Source of the DNA: an uncultured Eubacteriales bacterium
GTDB lineage: Bacteria; Bacillota; Clostridia; Peptostreptococcales; Anaerovoracaceae
DNA: 6,206 nucleotides
NCBI GenBank assembly: GCA_902796875.1
Contig: CADBQT010000134.1
Location: 1 to 6,206 of the forward strand
Direction of reading: 5' to 3'
Shown here: one piece after another, positions 1 to 4,876 of the stretch
Layout of the letters: the number at the start of each line of letters is the position of its first letter
Position numbering within the stretch: position 1 is the stretch's first letter
Position numbers and translations under genes: made by a program
The notes under the pieces: generated by a model
What the model saw: the letters and a program-made list of their open reading frames with translations, nothing else
Databases searched by the model: none
Told to the model about the DNA's origin: nothing

Positions 1-198
1 CTGGTCGCCGGGCTGCTCAGCCGGCTGGACAATAAGACCGTGACCACCATCTTCAATATCCTCATGCTGGTGGCGGTGGTCGCCGGCGCGGTCTTCGTCA
101 TCAGGACGGGGAGCGGGTGGATCCACATCCTCAGCTTCATCGCCATGACCATCCTGGGGAACCTGGTGGGGGTGCTCATCGCCGACAAGCTCAGGTAG
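1..198 (+). CDS. C-terminal fragment of an unidentified integral membrane protein
   Basis: Frame 1 is open from the window edge to a TAG at 196-198 and gives 65 residues; the start lies outside the window. The fragment is strongly hydrophobic. After a short amphipathic piece (GLLSRLDNKT) there are two likely membrane helices, about residues 14-34 (TIFNILMLVAVVAGAVFVI) and 40-61 (WIHILSFIAMTILGNLVGVL). They are joined by a short RTGSG turn, and the fragment ends in a small charged tail, ADKLR. This is the pattern of the last hairpin of a multi-pass membrane protein. I do not recognise the family and no catalytic motif is visible. A separate promoter follows before the pan genes, so it is probably not in their operon. 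No clear terminator with a T-tract is seen after its stop codon. Confidence 0.7.
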   Translation: MVAGLLSRLDNKTVTTIFNILMLVAVVAGAVFVIRTGSGWIHILSFIAMTILGNLVGVLIADKLR

Positions 199-262
199 CC
201 GGGCGGGCTGGCGGCTGGATCGGAGGGCGAAATATGTAATAATCCGGCCTGGGAAAAAGAAC

Positions 263-292
263 TTGCACATCTGGGCCGGCAGGTGGTAAAAT
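263..292 (+). promoter_or_regulatory. Promoter of the pan operon (extended -10)
   Basis: A TTGCAC -35 element (263-268) is followed after 18 bp by TAAAAT (287-292). A TG dinucleotide one base upstream of the -10 (TGgTAAAAT, 284-292) makes an extended -10. Transcription would start near 299, giving a leader of about 67 nt before the GTG at 366. The match to the vegetative sigma-factor consensus is good and the position is right. Usage is inferred, not shown. Confidence 0.7.
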
Positions 293-334
293 GCCCGCGT
301 AGGACGGTATTCCAAGGGCCGGCAGAGGGCCGGC
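273..334 (+). repeat. Three copies of GGGCCGGC around the pan promoter and leader
   Basis: The octamer GGGCCGGC occurs at 273-280 (inside the -35/-10 spacer), 316-323 and 327-334 (both in the 5' leader). The last two sit in a 9-bp direct repeat AGGGCCGGC (315-323 and 326-334), 11 bp apart. Because GCCGGC is self-complementary, the two leader copies (318-323 and 329-334) can also pair as a GC-only 6-bp hairpin with loop AGAGG. No T-tract follows, so this is not an intrinsic terminator. It could be an operator or an RNA hairpin, but in GC-rich DNA chance recurrence is possible. Confidence 0.4.
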
Positions 335-354
335 GAAGAAGAGGAAACTGTACC

Positions 355-368
355 GGAGGATAGACGTG
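355..368 (+). promoter_or_regulatory. Ribosome binding site and GTG start of the panG-like gene
   Basis: GGAGG at 355-359 lies 6 bases before a GTG at 366-368. The encoded protein then begins directly with the Rossmann beta-strand (MKTGFIGAGKVG), as expected for the family. Together these fix the start at GTG rather than at a later ATG. Confidence 0.8.
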
Positions 369-1235
369 AAGACAGGATTTATCGGAGCAGGTAAAGTCGG
401 ATGTTCCCTTGGGAAATATCTGAGCACCAAAGGCATTGATGTTGCCGGGTATCATGACCAGGATCGTAAGGCTGCGGAAGAGGCGGCGAAGTTTACGGAG
501 ACGAAGGTCTATGCCGACCCGGAAGAGCTGATCGCCGACTGCGACGTTCTGTTTCTCACCGTGCCCGACGGGCTGATCCCCCATGTATTTGAAGAAATCA
601 GTGACGGGAACATTCAGGACAAGCTGATCTGTCACTGCAGCGGAAGCATCTCCTCAGCGGAGGCCTTTCCCGGCGCGCCGGAAAAGGGCGCTTTTCGATA
701 TTCGGTTCATCCGTTGTTTGCGGTAAGCGATCGTTTTACGACTTACCGGGAACTGGCGGATGCTTTTTTTACCCTGGAAGGGGATCCGGAAAGGATCGGG
801 GAGATGGAGACCCTCCTCGCAAAGGCAGGGCTTCGCTTCAAGGTGATCCCCCCGGAAGAAAAACGCAGATACCATCTGGCGGCGGCCATCGTCAGCAATC
901 TGGTCCTGGCTCTGGTGGATACCGGGCTTAAGGAACTGGAGGTTTGCGGCTTTGGCGCGGAGGAGGCCCGGGAGGCGGTGACGCCTCTGGCGGAGGGGAA
1001 CCTCCGCCACGCCCTGGCGGACGGGCCCGCCCGGGCGCTGACCGGGCCGGTGGAGCGCGGGGATACGGAGACTTTGCGCAAACACCTGGCCTGCCTTGAC
1101 AAAGAAGAGGACCGGGAACTGTACCGGCTGCTCTCATATAAGCTTCTGGCTCTGGCCAGAGAGAAAAATCCGGATCGAGACTATTCGGAGATGGAAAAGT
1201 TTTTGAAGGATGCATCGGCAGGGACATTGCACTGA
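366..1235 (+). CDS. panG: PanG-like ketopantoate reductase (Rossmann-like/DUF2520 protein)
   Basis: The 289-residue protein has an N-terminal NAD(P)-binding Rossmann fold (about residues 1-125) with the dinucleotide motif GAGKVG at 7-12. It also carries the conserved HCSGS (90-94) and SVHPLF (113-118) segments. A helical DUF2520-type C-terminal domain (about 130-285) contains YHLAAAIVSN at 169-178. This is the architecture of the reductase family that includes PanG, described in Francisella with a functional homologue in Enterococcus faecalis. PanG reduces 2-dehydropantoate to pantoate in organisms lacking panE. Position supports the role: it is first in an operon with panB and panC and supplies the missing middle step. 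The gap to panB is only 25 bp. The domain call is seen in the sequence; the substrate is inferred from context and family. The protein is distinct from classical PanE/ApbA, and other oxidoreductase functions cannot be excluded. Confidence 0.8.
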   Translation: MKTGFIGAGKVGCSLGKYLSTKGIDVAGYHDQDRKAAEEAAKFTETKVYADPEELIADCDVLFLTVPDGLIPHVFEEISDGNIQDKLICHCSGSISSAEAFPGAPEKGAFRYSVHPLFAVSDRFTTYRELADAFFTLEGDPERIGEMETLLAKAGLRFKVIPPEEKRRYHLAAAIVSNLVLALVDTGLKELEVCGFGAEEAREAVTPLAEGNLRHALADGPARALTGPVERGDTETLRKHLACLDKEEDRELYRLLSYKLLALAREKNPDRDYSEMEKFLKDASAGTLH

Positions 1236-1260
1236 CCGGATGCAGGAAAGGAAAAGAACG

Positions 1261-2157
1261 ATGAAAAACACAGCAGTCACATTCCAGGACATGAAGCGGA
1301 ACGGCGAAAAGATCTCCATGCTTACATGCTACGATTATTCGACCGCCAAGCTGATGGAGGCCGCGGGGATCAACGCGGTGCTGGTAGGAGATTCCCTGGG
1401 GAACACCATGCTGGGCTACCCGGACACCCTGTCGGTGACCATGGAGGACATGATCACTTTCGGCGGCGCGGTGGCCCGGGGATGCCACGACACTCTGGTG
1501 GTGCTGGACATGCCCTTCATGTCCTATCAGGTGTCGGTGGAGCAGGCTTTGGTAAACGCCGGCCGGCTCATGAAGGAAGGCCGGGGCGGCGCCGTCAAGC
1601 TTGAAGGGGGAGCATCGGTCTGCCCCCAGATCAAAGCCATGACGGAAGCCGGCATCCCGGTGATGGCCCACCTGGGTCTGACCCCCCAGTCGGTGAACGC
1701 CCTGGGTGGGAACAAAGTCCAGGCCAAAACGGAGAGCGCGGCAAAGAAACTGCTGGAAGATGCCTATGCCGTCCAGGACGCCGGTGCCTTCTCGGTGGTG
1801 CTGGAAATGATCCCGGCCCCCCTGGCGGAGTTCGTATCCAAAGCCCTGCGGATCCCCACCATCGGGATCGGCGGCGGAAACGGCTGCGACGGACAGATCC
1901 TGGTGTATCAGGATATGCTGGGCATGTTCACCGATTTCGTGCCCAAGTTCGTCAAGCAGTTCGGCAACGTGGGCGAGATGATGACCAAGGCCTTTACCGA
2001 TTACGACGCCGAGGTCAAGGCGGGGACTTTCCCCGACGAGGAGAGATCCTTTAAAATGAATGAACCGGAGATCCTGGGCCGTCTGACGAAGGAGCTTCGT
2101 CACGAAGCCGCAGTGGACGGCGAGGTGGATCCCGAGTATCTGGCCAAGCTGTACTGA
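1261..2157 (+). CDS. panB: 3-methyl-2-oxobutanoate hydroxymethyltransferase (PanB)
   Basis: PanB transfers a hydroxymethyl group from 5,10-methylenetetrahydrofolate to 2-ketoisovalerate, making ketopantoate, the first committed step to pantothenate. The cytoplasmic (beta/alpha)8 enzyme is easily recognised. VGDSLG carries the metal ligand Asp44, VLDMPFMSY carries Asp83, AVKLEGG carries Lys113 and Glu115, AHLGLTPQ lies at 136-143, and Glu182 in VVLEMIP matches the catalytic base. The start at 1261 was chosen because it follows a purine-rich site (about 1244-1252) and yields the usual MKxTxVT opening; an upstream ATG at 1210 would overlap panG and add non-conserved residues. At 298 residues it is longer than the common 260-280, with extra sequence near the C terminus before the usual PEYLxKLY-like end. 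The usual IGIGAG loop reads IGIGGG (201-206). Confidence 0.96.
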   Translation: MKNTAVTFQDMKRNGEKISMLTCYDYSTAKLMEAAGINAVLVGDSLGNTMLGYPDTLSVTMEDMITFGGAVARGCHDTLVVLDMPFMSYQVSVEQALVNAGRLMKEGRGGAVKLEGGASVCPQIKAMTEAGIPVMAHLGLTPQSVNALGGNKVQAKTESAAKKLLEDAYAVQDAGAFSVVLEMIPAPLAEFVSKALRIPTIGIGGGNGCDGQILVYQDMLGMFTDFVPKFVKQFGNVGEMMTKAFTDYDAEVKAGTFPDEERSFKMNEPEILGRLTKELRHEAAVDGEVDPEYLAKLY

Positions 2158-2188
2158 TGGGCGGCCAGACAGTACCGAGGAGGAGCAA

Positions 2189-3058
2189 ATGATCATCGCA
2201 AAAACCATCGAAGAAACACGGCGGCAGATCTGGCAGTGGAAAGCGGAGGGGCTTTCTATCGGCTTTTGTCCCACCATGGGTTACCTTCACGAAGGGCACC
2301 TGTCCCTGATGAAGGCGTCGAAGAGTGAGAACGACCGGACGGTGGCCTCCCTTTTCGTCAACCCCATGCAGTTCGGTCCCACGGAGGACCTGGCCAAATA
2401 CCCGAGAGATTTCGAGCGGGACTGCCGGCTGATGGAGGCCGAAGGCGTGGACATGGTCTTTGCGCCGGAACCGGAGGAGATGTATCCGGAAGATTTCTGC
2501 ACCTTCGTGGATATGACCGTGGTGTCGGAAGGCCTTTGCGGCAGGAGCCGGCCGGTCATGTTCCGGGGAGTGTGCACCGTGCTGACCAAGCTGATCAACG
2601 TCGTCTACCCCAACCGGATGTATATGGGCAAGAAGGACGCCCAGCAACTGGCGGTGGTACGGCGGATGGTGCGGGACCTGAACGTGAATCTTGAGGTGGT
2701 GGGCTGCCCCACGATCCGGGAGGAGGACGGCCTGGCCAAAAGCTCCAGGAACACCTACCTCAGCGAGGAGGAGCGGGTCGCGTCCCGTGTGCTTTCCCGC
2801 GCCCTGCGTCTGGCCCAGGATGCCTACGCCGCGGGAGAGGACGATGCCGCAAAGCTCACCCGGATCATGGAAGACGAGCTTAAGTCGGAACCCATGGCGG
2901 AGGTCGACTACATCGAGATCGTGGACGGACTGTCCATGCAGCCGATCGAGAAGCTCCGGGAAGGAGACCTGGTGGCCATGGCGGTCCGGATCGGCACCAC
3001 CCGTCTCATCGACAACTTCATCGCCGGCGACCCGCTGATCCCGGCCCTTGCAAAATGA
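2189..3058 (+). CDS. panC: Pantothenate synthetase (pantoate-beta-alanine ligase, PanC)
   Basis: PanC condenses pantoate with beta-alanine, using ATP through a pantoyl-adenylate, to give pantothenate. The 289-residue protein shows the nucleotidyltransferase fold. PTMGYLHEGH (28-37) contains the HIGH-like ATP motif HEGH, FVNPMQF (56-62) forms part of the pantoate pocket, MGKKDAQQL (146-154) carries the conserved Lys149/Asp150/Gln153 region, and KSSRN (184-188) is the KMSKS-like loop. A strong Shine-Dalgarno (GAGGAGGAG, from about 2177) precedes the ATG, 31 bp after the panB stop. Some normally conserved positions differ: the PGHF/PxHF segment reads RPVMF (121-125), FVNPTQF reads FVNPMQF, and GQKD/GEKD reads GKKD. 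The core ATP-binding residues are intact, so an active enzyme is expected. The stop overlaps the start of the next gene as ATGA. Confidence 0.96.
   Translation: MIIAKTIEETRRQIWQWKAEGLSIGFCPTMGYLHEGHLSLMKASKSENDRTVASLFVNPMQFGPTEDLAKYPRDFERDCRLMEAEGVDMVFAPEPEEMYPEDFCTFVDMTVVSEGLCGRSRPVMFRGVCTVLTKLINVVYPNRMYMGKKDAQQLAVVRRMVRDLNVNLEVVGCPTIREEDGLAKSSRNTYLSEEERVASRVLSRALRLAQDAYAAGEDDAAKLTRIMEDELKSEPMAEVDYIEIVDGLSMQPIEKLREGDLVAMAVRIGTTRLIDNFIAGDPLIPALAK
3055..3058 (+). promoter_or_regulatory. ATGA stop/start overlap coupling panC to the nuclease gene
   Basis: The panC stop TGA (3056-3058) shares bases with the ATG at 3055-3057. The upstream bases inside panC hold no good Shine-Dalgarno, so translation of the nuclease probably depends on ribosomes finishing panC. 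The next in-frame ATG (3067) has a purine run only two bases away, too close to work well. Confidence 0.8.
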
Positions 3059-3468
3059 AGAGGGAGATGACGGGAAGAGAATTTGAGGAATACTGCGCAG
3101 ACCTGCTCCGCCGCAAAGGCTACAAGAAGGTCCGGGTGACCAAAGGCAGCGGCGATCAGGGGGCGGACATCCTGGCCAAACGGTGGGGGAAGACCTATGC
3201 CGTCCAGTGCAAGCTGTACCGGAAGCCGGTGGGGAACTCCGCGGTCCAGGAAGCCTTTGCAGGAAAGCAGTTCTATTCCTGCGACCGGGGAATGGTCATG
3301 ACCAACTCCACCTTCACCCGGGGAGCCAGGGAGCTGGCGGTGCGGACGGAGATCCAGCTTTGGGAGGAGATCCCCTTAAAGCGGGGCGGATCCAAAGCGC
3401 TTCTGTTCTTCGTGATCCTGGCGGCGCTGGCGGCGGGCCTTTACCTGAGCCTTCAGGCGGTGAACTAG
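3055..3468 (+). CDS. Small Mrr-like PD-(D/E)XK nuclease with C-terminal membrane anchor
   Basis: The 137-residue protein opens with a helix typical of the Mrr_cat/restriction-endonuclease-like family (GREFEEYCADLLRRKGY, 7-23), then VTKGSGDQGADILA (28-41) and YAVQCKLY (48-55). Asp38 and Gln51-x-Lys53 form the D...QxK catalytic signature of the Mrr branch, and GDQGAD is characteristic. A beta-strand with RGMVMTNSTFTRGARELA (78-95) completes the fold. After a basic patch (KRGGSK, 109-114), residues 115-133 are hydrophobic (ALLFFVILAALAAGLYLSL) and only four residues follow, so the protein looks tail-anchored with the nuclease in the cytoplasm. It overlaps panC by 4 bp and is the last gene of the operon. 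There is no methyltransferase or specificity partner here, which argues against a conventional restriction system. The DNA substrate and biological role are unknown. Base composition resembles its neighbours. Confidence 0.88.
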   Translation: MKREMTGREFEEYCADLLRRKGYKKVRVTKGSGDQGADILAKRWGKTYAVQCKLYRKPVGNSAVQEAFAGKQFYSCDRGMVMTNSTFTRGARELAVRTEIQLWEEIPLKRGGSKALLFFVILAALAAGLYLSLQAVN

Positions 3469-3509
3469 ACCGGGCTGGACGGGAATGATCAGACCGGGGC
3501 GGACGGGAA
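3467..3509 (+). repeat. Imperfect 19-bp direct repeat, 24-bp period
   Basis: Segments 3467-3485 and 3491-3509 match at 17 of 19 positions (both AGACCGGG..GGACGGGAA). They start 24 bp apart, in the gap between the nuclease stop codon and the rpsF promoter, and end 7 bp before the -35 element. They could be a regulator-binding pair or a chance or slippage duplication. Confidence 0.6.
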
Positions 3510-3516
3510 AAATCCC

Positions 3517-3544
3517 TTGCAATTCCAGCGCGTTCGTGTATAAT
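3517..3544 (+). promoter_or_regulatory. Promoter of the rpsF-ssb-rpsR operon
   Basis: TTGCAA (3517-3522) and a perfect TATAAT (3539-3544) are separated by 16 bp. The predicted start near 3551 gives a leader of about 96 nt to the rpsF ATG. A strong vegetative promoter fits a ribosomal protein operon. Confidence 0.82.
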
Positions 3545-3550
3545 AAATGG

Positions 3551-3646
3551 GCACGCGATTCTGCGGGCAACCGGCGAAAAGCCGGGAAACGATCCTTGCG
3601 ATGGGTAGACCCATCGCCACTTAAGTCCATAGGGAGGTGAAAAGAA
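3551..3646 (+). promoter_or_regulatory. Structured 5' leader of rpsF, candidate S6:S18 autoregulatory RNA
   Basis: The leader contains two clear hairpins. CCGGC (3571-3575) pairs with GCCGG (3581-3585) around loop GAAAA. GCGATGGG (3598-3605) pairs perfectly with CCCATCGC (3610-3617) around loop TAGA. The upstream GCGAT (3555-3559) can pair instead with ATCGC (3613-3617), so alternative folds are possible. The Shine-Dalgarno GGAGGTGA lies at 3633-3640. No T-tract follows the hairpins, arguing against attenuation by termination. In many bacteria an rpsF leader RNA binds the S6:S18 complex and represses translation of the operon. The location and operon content fit, but I could not match the published consensus by eye with certainty. 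Confidence 0.5.
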
Positions 3647-3934
3647 ATGACAAACTACGAGCTGATGTTCATCATCGATCCCGCATTGGAAGATGACGCC
3701 AAGGCAGCCACCGTCGAGTCCGTCAAGGGCATCATCGAGGCAGACGGCGAAGTCGTCAATGTGGATGAATGGGGCATGAGAAAGCTGGCGTATCCGATCC
3801 AGAAGAAGTCTGAAGGATACTATGTGGTCATCGAATTCAAGGCGCAGCCCACGCTGCCCAAGGAACTCGACCGGAGACTGCGTATCTCTGACCACGTCAT
3901 GCGGCATCTGATCGTCAACAAGGACGAGAAATAA
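3647..3934 (+). CDS. rpsF: 30S ribosomal protein S6
   Basis: The 95-residue protein is standard bacterial S6, a primary partner of S18 in the platform of the small ribosomal subunit. Recognisable segments are MTNYELMFIIDPAL at the N terminus, the WGMRKLAYPIQKKSEGYYVVIEF core (about residues 43-65) with the typical W-G-x-R-x-L-A-Y-P-I signature, and LDRRLRISDHVMRHLIV near the end. The length is normal for Firmicutes. The start is fixed by GGAGGTGA six bases upstream of the ATG. It is the first gene of an rpsF-ssb-rpsR operon with its own promoter and a long leader. The stop is 12 bp before ssb. Nothing is unusual in the protein itself. Confidence 0.98.
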   Translation: MTNYELMFIIDPALEDDAKAATVESVKGIIEADGEVVNVDEWGMRKLAYPIQKKSEGYYVVIEFKAQPTLPKELDRRLRISDHVMRHLIVNKDEK

Positions 3935-3946
3935 GAGGGGTTAGCT

Positions 3947-4501
3947 ATGAATCAGGTAGTATTGATCGGGAATCTGGCGAGAGACCCGGAGCTGCGGTAT
4001 TCGACAGGGGCGAATCAGACGGCGATCTGCAGATTTACCATTGCGGTGAACGACCGCAGACGTAATCCGCAGACCCAGACCTGGGAAGACCAGGCCAGCT
4101 TCATTCCCATCGTGGTCTTCGGCCGCACGGCGGAGAACTGCGAGAAGTACCTCGCCAAAGGGAGAAAAGTAGCGGTCAACGGAAGGATCCAGACCGGAAG
4201 CTACACCAATAAAGAAGGAAACACCGTTTACACGACGGAGGTCATCGCCAATAACGTGGAATTCCTTTCCTCCCGCAACGAAGGAGGACAGGGCGGATTT
4301 GGCGGAAACCAGGGATTTAACCAGGGCAGCTTCGATGGAAACCAGGGCGGTTTCGGCGGAGCTGCGGACGGCGGCTTCGGTCAGCCGGCCCAGAGTGCTC
4401 CCATGCAGAGCGCTCCGGCTCAGGAACCTGCAGGCGGACAGCCTCAGGACGACATCCCGCCGGGCTTTCAGTCGGTGGAAGATGATGATCTTCCGTTCTA
4501 A
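3947..4501 (+). CDS. ssb: Single-stranded DNA-binding protein (SSB)
   Basis: SSB coats single-stranded DNA during replication, recombination and repair. Residues 1 to about 108 form the OB fold: MNQVVLIGNLARDPELRY at the start, then FTIAVND, FIPIVVFGRTAENCEKYLAKGRKVAVNGRIQTGSY and a strand ending in VEFLSS. A Gly/Gln/Asn/Phe-rich linker (about 113-150) with GGFGG and GNQG units follows, then an Ala/Pro/Gln-rich part and the acidic tip DDDLPF (179-184), the docking site for partner proteins. The length of 184 is within the usual range. GAGGGG (3935-3940) gives the ribosome binding site. Location between rpsF and rpsR is the standard Firmicute arrangement and indicates the main replicative SSB. 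Confidence 0.97.
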   Translation: MNQVVLIGNLARDPELRYSTGANQTAICRFTIAVNDRRRNPQTQTWEDQASFIPIVVFGRTAENCEKYLAKGRKVAVNGRIQTGSYTNKEGNTVYTTEVIANNVEFLSSRNEGGQGGFGGNQGFNQGSFDGNQGGFGGAADGGFGQPAQSAPMQSAPAQEPAGGQPQDDIPPGFQSVEDDDLPF

Positions 4502-4519
4502 ACGAAAGGAGACAGTACC

Positions 4520-4759
4520 ATGGCAATGGATAACAGACGGCGCGGTGGCATGAGACGGAGAAAGGTCTGCCAGTTCTGCGCGGAGAAGAATACGGAAATC
4601 GATTACAAGGATGTAGAGACGCTGAAGAAGTTCGTCACCGAGAGAGGCAAGATCCTGCCCAAGAGAATCACGGGCACCTGTGCGATGCATCAGAGAGAAG
4701 TGACCCGGGCCATCAAGAGAGCTCGGATCGTAGCCCTTCTTCCCTACACCCAGGACTAA
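4520..4759 (+). CDS. rpsR: 30S ribosomal protein S18
   Basis: The 79-residue protein is bacterial S18, which forms a heterodimer with S6 on 16S rRNA. Diagnostic segments are KVCQFCAEK (15-23), [28 protein letters not shown] (27-54) and [21 protein letters not shown] (57-77). Cys17, Cys20, Cys54 and His57 form a possible zinc site, the so-called C+ form of the protein; paralogues made under zinc starvation lack these residues. AAAGGAG lies about 8 bases upstream of the ATG. It is the last gene of the operon: a strong terminator begins 8 bp after the stop, and rplI is not found next to it. Confidence 0.98.
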   Translation: MAMDNRRRGGMRRRKVCQFCAEKNTEIDYKDVETLKKFVTERGKILPKRITGTCAMHQREVTRAIKRARIVALLPYTQD

Positions 4760-4767
4760 ATCGAACC

Positions 4768-4800
4768 AAAAGCTGCTGCCTGTCCGGCAGCGGCTTTTTT
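4768..4800 (+). terminator. Intrinsic terminator after rpsR
   Basis: AGCTGCTGCC (4771-4780) pairs with GGCAGCGGCT (4786-4795) around loop TGTCC, with a single G-T wobble. A-T pairs extend the base from 4768-4770 into the T-tract, which runs 4795-4800. This is a strong rho-independent terminator closing the rpsF operon. The A-rich left arm could also give some termination on the opposite strand. Confidence 0.93.
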
Positions 4801-4802
4801 CA

Positions 4803-4839
4803 ATGCGGCGGGCGCCAGAGAGATGATGCGGCGGGCGCC
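4803..4839 (+). repeat. Perfect 14-bp direct repeat upstream of ugd
   Basis: ATGCGGCGGGCGCC occurs at 4803-4816 and again at 4826-4839, 23 bp apart. It lies in the gap between the rpsR terminator and the ugd start. Each copy ends in the palindrome GGCGCC, so the copies could also pair with each other as a hairpin. The second copy contains an in-frame ATG that falsely extends the ugd reading frame. No convincing -35/-10 pair is seen in this 73-bp stretch. Confidence 0.6.
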
Positions 4840-4860
4840 GGGACGAAGACGCGAATCTGA

Positions 4861-4876
4861 AGGGGCCAGCACTATG
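4861..4876 (+). promoter_or_regulatory. Ribosome binding site selecting the ugd start
   Basis: AGGGG (4861-4865) lies 8 bases before the ATG at 4874. The alternative in-frame ATGs at 4823 and 4826 have only a weak AGAGAG run a few bases upstream, and they would add an Arg-rich stretch (RRAPGRRRE) coming from the repeated intergenic sequence. Confidence 0.72.

Noticed and set aside
197..216. AGCCG/CGGCT inverted repeat after the first gene as a terminator
   Set aside because: The 5-bp stem with a 10-nt loop has no T-rich tail, so termination cannot be supported.
318..334. GCCGGC hairpin in the pan leader as an attenuator terminator
   Set aside because: The stem is only 6 bp and no T-tract follows; the next bases are GAAGAAGAGG.
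1210..1260. Upstream ATG for panB overlapping the end of panG
   Set aside because: It would add 17 residues not seen in PanB proteins, while the ATG at 1261 has a purine-rich ribosome binding site and the normal family N terminus.
928..2277. Long reverse-strand open frame of 449 codons opposite panG and panB
   Set aside because: It lies opposite two clearly identified genes, its translation is rich in His, Arg, Pro and Gly with no recognisable domain, and such antisense frames are expected in GC-rich coding DNA.
3055..3468. Nuclease gene as part of a complete restriction-modification or defence system
   Set aside because: No methyltransferase, specificity subunit, helicase or other defence gene is in the window; its neighbours are metabolic and ribosomal.
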